Positions 22,415-33,331 of a stretch of DNA of 64,000 nt are shown here, in pieces. This stretch comes from Alentia gelatinosa (Eukaryota; Annelida; Polychaeta; Phyllodocida; Polynoidae). Where the stretch lies: contig OX465587.1 in NCBI GenBank assembly GCA_950022655.1, forward strand, positions 29,763,716 through 29,827,715, in the 5' to 3' direction. The translations under genes and the position numbers were made by a program. The stretch's first letter is position 1, and every line of letters starts with the position of its first letter. A model generated the notes under the pieces. The model saw nothing but the letters and a program-made list of their open reading frames with translations, did no database searches and was not told the origin of the DNA.

Positions 22415-22423
22415 TCTCCCTTT
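22415..22423 (-). promoter_or_regulatory. Polypurine tract of element 2
   Basis: The element strand reads AAAGGGAGA and ends against the 3' LTR. Confidence 0.8.
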
Positions 22424-22686
22424 GTTTCTTTTCTTTTAAATAAAGAAGACAAATGACTATATGATAATACAACACCATGTTTGAAAATATGTATGAGTAT
22501 ATTATTATGAGTGTCTTTTGATTTGGCTCTGAGATTGATACTTGTTAGACTAGTAGATTAAGAGTCTTTGGTATATTTATAGCAATGACATTTATAAAGT
22601 CCTTGGGCATTTTAAATGCTGAAAAGGAGAAAAACACAACTGGCAAATGACAATGACAGTGTTCACAGATCTAGTCTTTGCACTGG

Positions 22687-23145
22687 CTAGGATTCCCTGC
22701 CGCTCCGGGTTTTTGTTGTTACTGGTGGTACTGCCTTCATCGGAGTGGTTGCAGACCTTCTTATAGCTCTCCGCTTGGGAACGGGCACTGGTACTAGTGG
22801 CGGCTCCAACTGAGGTGGAGGTCTGACGGCGACAGGCGTTGTCGGGTGCGGTACATGTAGTGGTACTGGTACCGGTGGCGGCACTGGCTCAGCAGGCTGT
22901 AGTGTTGCAGGTGGTGGCACTGGCTGCTGTACAGGTAGCTGGGTGGGTTTCTGCAGTGGCTGGGCGACATGTGGTACTGGCATATGTAGGGGAACTGTGG
23001 CTTCGGGGCTTGCTCTTAACTTGAGCTGACTCCGATTGTGTCTGTATTTCCTACCCCGACACTCGACTACATATGACCGAGGCGTGTTATGATGAGACAC
23101 CACAGTTCCTGGTACCCACTGTTTGGTTCCTGGCAGTGGTGCCAT
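22687..23145 (-). pseudogene. Integrase carboxy-terminal tail, element 2
   Basis: This 152-codon remainder lies in frame with the integrase after the TAA. The beginning, MAPLPGTKQWVPGTVVSHHNTPRSYVVE, is the GPY/F-like module at the end of many gypsy integrases and resembles the matching stretch of element 1 near residue 1200. The rest is a proline- and valine-rich tail. No chromodomain is seen. Confidence 0.85.
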
Positions 23146-23211
23146 ACGGATGGAGTCTCCTTGCTTGAGAACATAGTTAGGCTTAGCAGCTCGCTTGTCG
23201 TAGTGTGCCTT

Positions 23212-24126
23212 TTATTTGTCTTTGTCAGCATCCAGCAGTCGACGGACCTTGTCAACATCGTATGACTTTGGTATTAGGAGGCTCCTTGCTGCTGGCAGCT
23301 TCTTTCTGGGTTGGCGGGACATGATCAGCTGTGCTGGCGACAGGTCGCAACTATCCAGTGGTGTTGACCTATAGTCCAATAGGGCTAACTGTTTATCTCC
23401 TGCCTTCTCCCACAGACGTTTGACTGTCTGTACGGCGCGTTCCAGAGCTCCATTTGACTGTGGAAAATGTGGTGACGATGTCATATGCTCAATGCGCCAG
23501 TCCTCACAGAATACGTTGAACTCGCGAGAGGAGAATTGGGGTCCATTATCACTGCATAGACAGCGGGGAATGCCATGCCTAGCAAACTGGGCCTTTAACA
23601 TGTTGACTGTCGCGGTACTTGTCAGATCTTGCAGCGGGTCTACTTCTATGAACTTCGAAAAGTAGTCTACTACTAGCAAGTAGTGCTGGCCTTCCCATTC
23701 GAAAAGGTCTGCTCCAACCTCTAACCATGGGCCTTCCGGTGTCTTGGTAGGGCGGAGAGGCTCCTTCTCGTTCTGATTACCGAAACTGTTACAAATGTCA
23801 CAATCTCCTACTAAGTCCTCTATCTGTGCTGACATAAGTGGCCAGTATAGGGTCTCCCTGGCCCTCTTCTTGCACTTGGCAATCCCTAAGTGCGACTCGT
23901 GGACTTGTTCCAGCAAGGATCCTCTCATGCTGGGTGGAACTACGATCCTAATTCCTTTGTATATAACTCCGTCATATACAGAGAGTTCGTCTCGGACTGT
24001 CCAGTATTGTCTGATAGAATGTGGAACTTGCTCCTTGGTGTCGGGCCACCCTTTTAGGATTATCGCGTGGAGCTCGTTTAATTCGGCAGCTGTACTTCTC
24101 TGAAACTCAGCGTACCTCACTGGCAC
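23212..24126 (-). pseudogene. Integrase core, element 2
   Basis: This 304-codon piece has the zinc-binding set H76, H79, C109, C112 and the catalytic triad D140, D193 (in CSDNGPQF) and E229, with 35 residues between the last two. A one-base loss near 24130 separates it from the RNase H frame. Its end is an in-frame TAA (23212-23214), after which the same frame continues with KAHYDKRAAKPNY. A CAA to TAA change explains it. Confidence 0.92.
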
Positions 24127-24296
24127 AACTCGATGTAATCAATCATGTTGACTAGTTCCAATTCCTGGTCCTCTTTGACATGTTCATGTCCTGGAAGGTT
24201 TGCTCGGCTAAGCGCATCACCCACCGGAATTTCTTTCCCTGGCTTGTATATTAACTCAAAGCTGTACGGCTGTAGCTTGAGCAGCATACTTTGTAG

Positions 24297-25502
24297 TCAC
24301 ATCGGCGCTGACAACAAAGGCTTATGACAGATGGCTTGTAATGACTTGTGGTCTGACTCGACATTGAATTCTTGTCCAAACACGTAGTGATGAAACTTTC
24401 TGACTGAGTGAACCACAGCTAGCATTTCTTTCTCTATTTGGGCATATCGGGTCTTGGTCGGCGTGAGGGTTCGTGATGTGTAGACAATGGGCTGGTCGTC
24501 TTGTAACAAGACCGCTCCCAGCGCGAACGAACTCGCGTCACACTGTATCCGCAGCTTTTTCGAGGGGTCGTAGTAGGCTAGGACAGGCGCTTCTGTCACC
24601 ATCTTCCGGAGACGATTGAAACTGTTCTGCTGTTCCTTCCCCCAGAAGAAATCACACTCCTTCTTCGTAGCCTGCCGCAGCAGCTCGTCGACTAAACTCA
24701 TATCTGGCAAGAACTTGCTGAGATATCCGATGAACCCTAGGAAGCGCCTTACGTCTTCCTTGGACTTCGGTGTTGGCATTTCTCGAACAGCTTTCACTTT
24801 CTCGGGATCCGGTTTTAGGCCCTTGTCGGTGACTAAGTGCCCAACGTATTTGACGATGAATCTTCGGATTTGACATTTGTCGAAGTTGAGGCGCAAATTG
24901 TAGGATGTGGCTCTCTCCACAACTTGCCTCATGATGGCGTCATGTTCCTCTAGGGTTTCGGCTGCCACCAGGATGTCGTCCATGATAGCTCTGCATCTGG
25001 GTATGCCTTCTAGCATTGAGTCCATGATTCTTTGGTAGATCTCCGGTGCCGATTTCACTCCAAACGGGAGTCGGAGCCAGCGGTATCGTCCTACCGGGGT
25101 ATTGAATGTGGTGAGGAGAGAAGATTTGTAATCGAGCCGTATCTGTAGATATCCTGATTTTGCATCGATTACTGAAAAGTACTTGCTGCCAGGCATTGAT
25201 GCTACTACCTCTTCCACTGCGGGAATAGGATAATGCTCTCTGCGGATCGCACGGTTCAAGTCTCGTGGGTCTATGGACAGGCGCACCTTCTCCCTCTTCA
25301 CTACTACTACCATGGAACTGACCCAATCTGTTGGCTCGGTCACTTTTATGATGTGCTCCTCGGCCTCCATCTCGTTTAGTTTATCGACGATCTTGGGGAT
25401 GAGGGCGACCGGCTGTCTACGTGGACCATGTTCTACGGGCGGGACTGTTGGATCGATTCGGAGTGAGTAGATACCTGGCATCGTGCCGGTCAACTTCTTC
25501 AA
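24297..25502 (-). pseudogene. Reverse transcriptase and RNase H, element 2
   Basis: A 401-codon stretch. The reverse transcriptase occupies about 1-260, with VIDAKSGY (D113) and the active-site box IMDD at 173-176 in place of YxDD. LPFGVKSAPE lies between them. RNase H follows at about 310-395, with D322, E357/E359 and D384. The frame is cut by an in-frame TGA (24297-24299). The sequence beyond it in the same frame, LQSMLLKLQPY, is the normal continuation, so CGA to TGA is the simplest cause. The catalytic residues are kept, so the domain itself is little changed. Confidence 0.92.
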
Positions 25503-25800
25503 CTCTGGATAGCGGTCTAGCGCTGCTGTCGACTTTGTGGATTCTCTCTATAAGTCCTAAGTCTCTGCTAACATTACCAGACAGCAACGGTCTCTGCTCG
25601 ACCACATAGAATTTGACCAGGGCTGACCTTTTCTTCCAGGTAGCTCTGAGGGTTACATGGCCTAACACCTTTAATGGGTGTTTTGTATACGATTGAAAAC
25701 GACGATCAGTTTTCTGGAGATCACTGGTTACTCCGTACTTCTGAAGTGCTGAGTAGGGTAGGAGTGACTGGGCTGCTCCGGTATCAATCTGTACTTCCAC
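25417..25800 (-). pseudogene. Retroviral-type aspartic protease, element 2
   Basis: The DTGA active-site motif lies at residues 6-9 of this piece (EVQIDTGAAQSLLP), followed by the expected hydrophobic strand pattern and VLGHVTL. Upstream, the frame is open back to about 25845, so the annotated ATG is not the true start of Pol. After the IHKVDSS region the frame departs near 25520. The continuing Pol sequence LDRYPELKKLTGT is found one base over. Confidence 0.87.
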
Positions 25801-25816
25801 GGGTTTGCCTTCGATA

Positions 25817-26476
25817 TTAACACCAGTCGCTGCTTACTCTGCCAACCGCATTTATCATATGAGCAGGGGTGTAGTTGTCTTCCTCATAGTCGTATTCATG
25901 GTCACTGTACTGAGCTGTGTCTATGGCATGTGCCACTTTACTCCGACATTCGCTCGCATAGTGTCCTATCTTCTTGCATTTGTGACACTTTGCGAATTTC
26001 GCGCGACAATCGTCTCGACTATGGTTAGGCTTCTCTCCGTAGCGCTGACACCTCGACTGGCTTGACTTCTTGTTTGGTTTCTTCTTCATACCCTTGTCGT
26101 TTCTTGATGACTGAAATGACGACTTGCGGTCATCATGTCGCTCACGTTGCTTCTGGGAGCGGTAAGTACCATGTACTTTACTATCTTCCCCGTCACCAAC
26201 TACTCGACATGAGTGCTTTGCAACTTCAAAGTCCTGACCTATTTTGACAGCTTGTTCCTTTATCAGCTCATCCCCGGCTTCAAAGCATCTCTCCATTACC
26301 ATGGGATGACGTGATCTGAGTACTATAGCACGGATCATACGGTCTTCTTCCCGATAGTCACAGTCTTTCGCTAGTATTGTCAGCGCTGTGACAAAATCGT
26401 CAAACTGCTCTGTCTCGCCTTGCTTCCTTCTGTTGAAGATCACAGTTGCTAGGATCACATTGCGTTTGGGTTTCAC
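25817..26476 (-). pseudogene. Gag carboxy-terminal part with zinc knuckles, element 2
   Basis: This 219-codon piece continues Gag in the same frame after the TAG. A basic stretch (about 105-142) precedes two CCHC knuckles. The second is intact (C164, C167, H172, C177). The first has C143, H152 and C157 but a tyrosine at 146 where the second cysteine belongs. An acidic tail follows. The frame ends at 25817, and the protease begins in another frame about 30 bases upstream of that stop. This may be a lost base or a programmed shift. Element 1 has Gag and Pol in one frame, which favours a mutation. Confidence 0.87.
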
Positions 26477-26494
26477 ATATGTTTCAAACTTCTC

Positions 26495-26758
26495 CTACAC
26501 ATTAGCAAGGATGTCTGCTGGGACTATCTGTGCTGCTCCTTGACCTTGTGGATCAGGGTACACGAAGGTGGAATGTATTTCCCGACCTTTGTCGCCAACA
26601 AAGTTCATAAGGTATGCTATTTTAACTTTGTCTGTCTTCCCGTCTAGGGGACCCGCAAAGTAGTATTCTGCATGACTCTTGAAGCGTTTGAACTCCTTAT
26701 GCAGTTCTGAAACTCCCCAGTTCATTCGTGGTTTATCAAAGCTGTCGTCCTTACTCAT
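26495..26758 (-). pseudogene. Gag amino-terminal part, element 2
   Basis: An 87-codon piece opening MSKDDSFDKPR is the start of Gag. It stops at an in-frame TAG (26495-26497), and the same frame continues directly with EKFETYVKPKRNV. A single CAG to TAG change explains the break. No other feature suggests programmed readthrough. Nothing in this part has a named motif; the assignment rests on position ahead of the zinc knuckles. Confidence 0.85.
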
Positions 26759-27190
26759 GTTTGTTAAATGTAGTCACACCGCTATTTTCTTCTTTTACAC
26801 TCAGGGCTTGCTCCTATACACACACAGGGCTGGCTCCTATACAGTGACACACACAGGGCTGTTGCTGGCACTCACTACAGTTGCAGTCTATGGCACTTAT
26901 ACTGACAGTCTCTTGACACTACTTTGAACTGAACTTGGAACTTGGAACTGAACTTGTAACTTGTAACTAATCATTGAACTTGCAATTCACCTGGTTACGC
27001 ATACACACACAGCACTGTTGATACTGCTGACAGCTGTTGACATTACTCACTACTGACAGTGACACTAGGCATGTGTTGTTGTTGGTTGCTCTCACTACAT
27101 TACTAAATTGTTCATCACTGTGGGAATTTGGGCACTTCTCCATTCTCCACAATTATAGCAAAAGTTCCTTATCTTACCTTATTGGTAGAG
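26759..27190 (-). other. Leader of element 2 with short direct repeats
   Basis: This 430-bp untranslated leader has three copies of a unit containing ACACACAGGGCT (26800-26875) and repeats of GAACTTGGAACT (26928-26985). No coding potential was recognised. Confidence 0.65.
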
Positions 27191-27205
27191 CACTTTCTGA
27201 CACCA
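27191..27205 (-). promoter_or_regulatory. Primer-binding site of element 2
   Basis: The element strand reads TGGTGTCAGAAAGTG directly after the 5' LTR. It differs from the site of element 1 at one of 15 positions, so both elements probably use the same primer tRNA. Confidence 0.75.
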
Positions 27206-27327
27206 TGTTATGCTTTATTAATGACGTATTCTAGTGCTGTAGTTACTCAGGTTTTATTGACAGGGTCAACCGGAAGTATATGTCGCCCACGGCGGTGTCT
27301 CATGACAATATCTATCAAAACATTACA
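27206..27327 (-). repeat. 5' LTR of element 2 (122 bp)
   Basis: On the element strand it runs from TGTAATG to CATAACA. It includes two AATAAA hexamers (in CAATAAAACC and TTAATAAAGC) that could be the polyadenylation signal, and a TTCCGG motif shared with the LTR of element 1. It is 15 bp longer than its partner at 22308-22414. Confidence 0.93.
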
Positions 27328-27404
27328 GAGTGGTGTTTTGTAGGGTTTTTTTTGTGGGAGGGGGGGGGGGGAGGATGGCTCATCCAAAGTGTTTGTGTCA
27401 TTAT

Positions 27405-27648
27405 ACCACCCGCGATGGCTCAGTAGTAGGGGTGTTCGTCTCGAGCATGAGAGCTCAGGGGTTCAAACCCTGGTCAGGTCATACCAAAGACTTCTACAAA
27501 AATTGTACCCACTGCCCATTTGGCTCAACACCCACCATTATGATGAGGAGTAGGGGCAAGGGCCCAAATAGAGGAATGGCTCTAGTGCCAAATTCGGTGA
27601 TTGGGAACACAAATATTCCCTAATAAAAGTTGCCCAAAAAAAAAAAAT
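27405..27648 (+). repeat. tRNA-derived SINE
   Basis: The head resembles a tRNA gene. The A-box-like TGGCTCAGTAGTAGGGG starts at 27416 and the B box GGTTCAAACCC lies at 27460-27470, the spacing needed for RNA polymerase III. A tRNA-unrelated body of about 160 bp follows, ending in an A run at 27636-27647. It sits just outside element 2. I cannot assign it to a named SINE family. Confidence 0.75.
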
Positions 27649-27699
27649 CATCTTTGGATAAAACACAAAGTTGCTTAAGCTCATCTACCACTATGTTCA

Positions 27700-28140
27700 A
27701 GAACTCACCACATGACTGGTACTAGACAGTCGCGCTATTTAGTAGACCGGATGTAGTCTCACTTCCTCTTCCGGGATATCACGTGACTTGTTTGTTTGTG
27801 TAGTTGAGCGTACAATATGTTCATTAAACTTTCGCGTGACTGGCAGATACAAACGCCAAACCCAAAACGGCACAAAGGATCTGCTGGAAGAGTGGACAAG
27901 GAGATGCGTGGGCATGCGTCTGGCAGGGGTCAAGGTCACGAGAGTTCCATGCTGGTCACGTGATGTGCGGATGGACAGAGGACCGGAGAGGATGATGGGT
28001 AATGCGGTTTGTATTCAGACTCTGTGGCGATTGGAGGCAGATATGCCATCATGCGTTATCCGCTCTAATAGAAGTGGTGTATTTATAGAGTGGCGGCCAT
28101 CAAGTACATGCATACTTATATAGAATGTCCTACGTAGTAA
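27700..28140. other. Unassigned sequence with ETS and E-box motifs
   Basis: CACTTCCTCTTCCGGGATATCACGTGAC lies in pieces at 27760-27787, directly before a 111-codon plus-strand frame (27788-28123) that has no recognisable domain. It could be a short exon or chance. Confidence 0.3.
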
Positions 28141-28151
28141 TTCACAAGGGG

Positions 28152-28433
28152 AAGCCGCATCCACCTACTACGATAGAAATTTAGACCTCCCGATATGGCT
28201 CTGATACAAAAAATCAATATCGGGGACATATCGGGAAGGTGCAAAATCATAGACGTATGTCTATACATGCCAATCCACCACGCATCGTAAGGGGCTTTTT
28301 ACCGGTGTCTAATCGCAGAAACGTGATCAACTGCCCCGATATTAGGTGACCTTCCGACGCAATTTTGATTATTTATCGGGAGGTGCATTGTAGACCATAT
28401 CGGAGCCATATTGTAGTAGGTGGACGCCGGGCC
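28152..28433 (+). mobile_element. MITE family A, copy 4
   Basis: Full-length family A with a mutated left terminus (GCCGCATCCACC). The right side ends GGCC followed by TTA. The left duplication is no longer readable. Confidence 0.75.
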
Positions 28434-28769
28434 TTACCGAGAGGCAGCAAAGGACTGTTCCCATTGGCCGACGATGATTTAAGAGTTCCCCTAAAAAACC
28501 ACTGTGAAAGGGTTAATAATTATCTATAGATGTAAGTCTGCAAATGTCAACCTATAGAATCCTTTTAGTGTTTCTTTTGCATTTTGTGTATTTGTTTGTG
28601 GTATTTTGCATCATTAACAAGAATAAAATTCACCCACGTGTATATTATAAGGAGTTCAAATGAACTGAGACCAGAAGAGCAGAGTAGAGTCATATCCGAA
28701 TTTGATGTTTATATGAAACTAAAACATTAAATTTCTAAAATAAGTACATTTGCTAACTTTATAATTTCA

Positions 28770-29045
28770 TATTGATGAGGAACTCACCTTTATCTAAACT
28801 CTGGTATATTTTTCCAACATACTACACATTGGTAACTTGTACTCAATGCCCATTGAGTGTTGTCATAAGATACTTAATGGGTGATGATGTCAGAAACATT
28901 AGCCAATCAGTCAGTGATATGGTTGAGATCAAATCTGAACCGCACTCAATCTGTTGTAACTGTAAATATGCCATTCGTTTTGGTTTGCAACATAATCTAG
29001 CTCGGCTTTACCCCAGGAGATTACTACGCAACTTGTTATATTTTC
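28770..29045 (-). repeat. Degenerate twin-hairpin element
   Basis: Related to 59572-59800: both have CAATGCCCATTGAGTGTTG-like and GTCAGTGATA stretches and end in a purine-rich block. The termini are not resolved. Confidence 0.45.
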
Positions 29046-29049
29046 ATTA

Positions 29050-30112
29050 GATACAGATCTTGATGCATTTCCTTCATAGTACCTAATCATATTTACTTGT
29101 ATCTGGTACTGCTCCCAAACCAGCACCCATCAACAAACAAATAACAACCCAAAGCACAAATAGAACAGAATACCCAAGGTGAAAAAAACTACTAAACCTG
29201 ATGCTTGATTATCAATGGAAACTATCTTCCACCGCCATCTATGCTTATCCGATTGTTTCGGATCCTGCCCGATCTCCATTTTGGCAGGTTTCGGCATCGA
29301 TTGATCGCTTGGTTGTATCAGGTATTTATGTATGAAGACTGGCCAGAAAGAAGAGAGGCCTCATATTCTAGGATGGAACCAGTATAAATACACAATATTG
29401 ACTTGTTTTCAGACCCAAGCAGTCGTATGCTCCGAGGAGTTGACACGCAGTAATATCCGAGCGTTTGCGAGGATATTGCGTAGAGTCAACTCTGAGGAAC
29501 ATACAACCGCTTTTATCTGAAACCAGTCTATATTGTATCTATTATCCACCTATTCCTGACAAGTAGCGTACTGATATTAGTTAATTTATGTGTGCCCACT
29601 ACTTTTTCACATGCACTTTTTTTCATACAACATATTCGTATGCTCCGGGTATGTCCATATAAAAATGTGTTTTCTATGGACACTTATAATTGAATAAAAG
29701 GATCAGCAGAATAATCTTTAAATGTGACACGGAAACGTTGACAGCGTAGTCACCTCAAATTGCATGCTCCTATTTTGTGAGAGTGAACTTGTCGTCAACA
29801 AACACTGTTTTCGAAGAGAACTGCCCATCGACTTCCTATGAATGACTTTGTCCTTGATGAAGAAATACCAGAGAACATGGATTCCCAAGGTCGCGTTGCA
29901 CATGAAGAGGCAGAAACCTATTGATTCTGTATAATCCATCCATCTCCTGTGTATGTTTATTACCATTATCATCTATCGTATACAAGTCCCCACTAAAAAT
30001 GCTCGGTAAACAACTACCCATGGCTGGTTCAGGTCCCTAACCCAGGGAAAACCAACACCTTGTTTGTTTTAATGTGCATTTTATTATCGTTCTCATGCAT
30101 GTAGATTTATCA
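29050..30112. other. Unassigned sequence
   Basis: A hairpin pairs TATGCTCCGAGGAGTTGAC (29428) with GTCAACTCTGAGGAACATA (29485). Otherwise nothing recognised. Confidence 0.5.
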
Positions 30113-30114
30113 TC

Positions 30115-30200
30115 TGGGACCTGTTTCGTGACATGTCAAGATGGCGTCTGTGACACCATACAGACATATTGGGGTTGACTAGTTTTGTGAAAACACAAGT
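30115..30200 (+). repeat. Fragment of element H
   Basis: Left-end sequence of H (GGGACCTGTTTCGTGACATG), ending before E copy 1. Confidence 0.5.
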
Positions 30201-30230
30201 AGCGCTGGCACAAGTGGTGCTGTAGTGTCA

Positions 30231-30653
30231 GAGGGGGTGTCCACCAACCACGATAAGGCTACGACAATGGCTTTCCGACAAGGTCCACGACAGCTCTACG
30301 ATTGGAAGCCTTGTCGTAGCCTTGTCGTGGTTGGTGGACCACAGTTCCCGACAAGAGGCTACGACAAGGCCACGACAGGCTGCTACATGAAGCTTGTCGG
30401 GGGCCTGTCGGGGGCCTTCCGACAAGATTACGACAAAATCGAACATGTTCGATTTTGGAGCCGTGTCGTCGCGTGTCGTCGCGTGTCGGGAGGTTGTCGA
30501 TAGAATATTTAGGTGGAGCGTGCACTTCCCGACAGGCTGCGACAAGGGCTCACGACAACTCCCCTCCTCACGACAATGCTGCGACAAGGCACCGATTGGA
30601 ACTTTCTTGTCTGCTCTTGTCGTAGCCTTGTCGTGGTTGGTGGACGCACCCTC
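30231..30653. mobile_element. Palindromic MITE family E, copy 1
   Basis: 423 bp, a near-complete foldback with ends GAGGGGGTGTCCACCAACCA. TCA flanks both sides (30228-30230 and 30654-30656). A perfect 22-bp palindrome built on GAACATGTTC sits at its exact middle (30435-30456). Confidence 0.82.
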
Positions 30654-31111
30654 TCACTGTTCGCAACACTGACATTGTGACATAACATGCGACAATAGAT
30701 GTGACATGCGTTATACATATGTCCGAACGGCAGAAGTGGAGGGAGAGATGGAGTGACAGAGAATATCCAATATCAGATATGCCATATGGATTACTGAAAG
30801 GTCAGCTTCCTTGTGTTCACCATCAAAGGTCATAAGGCATTTATATACAACCTGTCCATGGTGTACATTCTACTGAACGAGAAGATAATGGAAACAGGCC
30901 TTTACGCTGCATACTTTGCATCGAGGTTGTAGCTTGTATATGCATGGTAGTAGTTCTATACGGAAACAGGGTTACTGTGGCTGTACGTGGTGAATACGAA
31001 CCAATGCCGAAGGCAGAGGTTCATGATAAATACGCGGTAATTTTACCAAGTATTTATCACGTACAGACACAGTATCCCTGTTTTCGTATTATCATATACA
31101 TTAAAATATAT

Positions 31112-31275
31112 AGATGTTAAGTCTTCCTATGTGAATTGAATCCGCTATGTTACCCTGAGACTGTGGAATCTGTGAAACTTTGTACCCAGCTGGAAATAGC
31201 AGCCGACTGGTGCAAAGGTATGAAGTACATCAGTCTCAGGTCTATTTGTCCCATCGTGTGAATCCCATTTCAGGA
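31112..31275. repeat. Element D fragment
   Basis: Matches 58700-58875 closely: GCTATGTTACCCTGAGACTG, CAGCTGGAAATAGCAGCCGA and CATCAGTCTCAGGTC. Confidence 0.55.
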
Positions 31276-31389
31276 TGGCTCACCTGAGACAAATTACCGT
31301 TCCTTTGTCACCGACAAAGTTACATCAATGTACCAAAATCGATAAATGTGTATTGGGCTTAACAGTTAATTTGCGTGGGAGGGAACCAG

Positions 31390-31465
31390 CGAATAACCGG
31401 AAGTGAGCTGTATGAGCGGTGACGTAATCCACTGTGGGGCGTGCGTATTACGTCACTACAATGTG
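31390..31465. promoter_or_regulatory. ETS and CRE-like cluster
   Basis: ACCGGAAGTGA, then GTGACGTAAT and its inverse ATTACGTCAC. The spacing resembles bidirectional animal promoters. No downstream gene was found. Confidence 0.25.
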
Positions 31466-31677
31466 TGGAGTACGTGTGCACATACAGAGTTCACAAACAG
31501 GATAATGGTCAAAGGGGGAAGTGCGCACCTGCAGCTCGGGGCATCAAAGGGAAACAGTTCACCTGAGTTATTGTCACAATCAATGAAGAACTTGATGCCG
31601 GGGACACACCTAGCGAGTCACGGCAGCGATCTGCAGAATCCCCAACAGAGACTTGCGTGTATGTGCGGTAATATGAG

Positions 31678-31825
31678 AAAACGTGGTTACTGAGCCCGTA
31701 CAGATGGCCGTTCGAGGTCATTTGATGATGAAAATATGGCCATACACCGCAGGCGGGAGGGCCATATTTTTTCAGCAAATGACCAAGAACGGACACCGCA
31801 CAGGCTCAGTCACTACGTTTTCTTA
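31678..31825. repeat. Long imperfect hairpin
   Basis: AACGTGGTTACTGAGCC pairs with GGCTCAGTCACTACGTT, and inside GTCATTTGATGATGAAAATA pairs with a partner ending CAAATGAC. Confidence 0.6.
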
Positions 31826-31997
31826 TTACTATACACCTCCCAATCATTTAAAACGCCTTTTTATTAACTTTACAAAGACCACAAAGGCTACTGCAATTCA
31901 CTACGGCCCGCTGTCACAGCGGGCGCGAACATTATTTATACTACACCCCTGGCAGTGGGCAGTATTTCATACATGTTCGGCCATAGGTGTATAGTAA

Positions 31998-32372
31998 TAT
32001 TTCATAGCGATATCTCCCACCGATAATCTAGCATCTCTGTCGCAATTATCAGGTAAAATATGAAATATTGGCTCATATGTATACGCCATTTTGTGTTGGT
32101 GAATCCTAAAATCGCTGCGTTACTCGCTTTGTGTGCTTCCAGCATAAAGTCGGAGACACACCAAACGAGTCAAGGTGGCGATCTGTGGAATTGCTAATAC
32201 AAAATAACATTTATATGAGATATTTTTTCATAGTAATATCTCCCACTGATAATATAGCATATCAGAAGCAATAATCAAGGGAAATATGAAATGATAGCTT
32301 ACAAACACGCCATTTTGTGTTGGTGATTCCAGAAATGGCAGACTTTCTCGCTTGGTGTGTCTCCAGCTTCAG
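31998..32372 (+). repeat. Tandem pair of repeat Q
   Basis: Two direct copies of about 148 bp (31998-32146 and 32225-32372), each with ATATCTCCCACYGATAAT and CGCCATTTTGTGTTGGTGA. A third relative is at 5665-5800. Confidence 0.65.
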
Positions 32373-33330
32373 GCTTGTCAGGTCCTATCTATATCGAGCT
32401 ATCGGTTGCACACGGAACACATAATCAGTCGTTAGGTGGAAACAGAATGTATACTTTGGGATCAACGATTATTAGCATGGATTCAGGAAACCTTTCCTCA
32501 GAAATCAGGGCCCCATTTTATCAAAAGAATTTAATTAGCAGATTACTAGCATGGACACATTCGCAAAGAGGACCACTGACCGATTTATGTACAGGTTGCC
32601 TACAAACGACAGGGTTTTTTTTGTCGGCAAGTGGAAGCACTACATTAGAGTAATTTTCTGCAACTCACTTGGCCAACCTGCCATTTCTACAAGTGCCTTT
32701 GTAGGATCCTACTACATCAAGCACCAATACGTCAATGAAGTATTTCGGTCTGTGGTGAATGGTCATGGTCAGCTGGGCATAGCTCTAATACAGTGTTTCC
32801 ACCTGCCAATAATGACCACCAATAGGCCTTTTTCTATAGGTCGGTGTCGCACGTTATCTACGTGGTTACGCAATGCTTGCAGCCAAACATACCCCTGGCA
32901 ATGTATACTTTAGCATTGGATCACTGAATGTATGAAAGTAATACATTTATAATACCCATGTACATCATTTCAATAGAGATAAAAGTGATTGCACTATATT
33001 CTACGGTATTCCAGCTCCAATTTGGTATATCATACATGCATATGAACTCAATAATACATTAGATATAGCTTAGATAACACAGGTATACCCAACTTGTATA
33101 CACAATAATACATTGGCAGGCCAAGCTATAATATGCGTATCTTTCTCCAAGTTAAAACCAAGATAATTATCAACCATAAAGTTTAGACAGCTCTGACTCG
33201 TTGATACAGTACTCTAGTTTCTTCCAGCAATTTAATCCGTCAAAAAACAACACTCCTGCAATCACACCCACCGTTCACACTCTAGACCTGTTCACACTCT
33301 AGACCTGTGTGATTGCTGTATGTCTCTTTA
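32373..33330. other. Unassigned sequence
   Basis: The segment near 32430-32490 (AGGTGGAAACAGAATGTA and ATTATTAGCATGGA) recurs at 35910-35965. No gene. Confidence 0.45.
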
Positions 33331-33331
33331 A

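Larger units (their letters stand above)
22308..27327 (-). mobile_element. Ty3/gypsy LTR retrotransposon, degraded coding region (element 2)
   Basis: A 5020-bp element in minus orientation, with the target duplication GAGTG at 22303-22307 and 27328-27332. Its LTRs are short and have diverged by a 17-bp deletion, a 2-bp T-run difference and two substitutions. The gene order is Gag, PR, RT-RH, IN, as in element 1, but the sequence is clearly a different family. The coding region carries in-frame stops at 26495-26497, 24297-24299 and 23212-23214, and frame changes near 25820, 25520 and 24130. Ends and structure are complete, so this is a whole insertion that decayed in place. Confidence 0.95.

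Noticed and set aside
27405..27490. Functional tRNA gene
   Set aside because: A and B boxes are present but the acceptor and anticodon stems do not pair properly, and a SINE body with A-tail follows.
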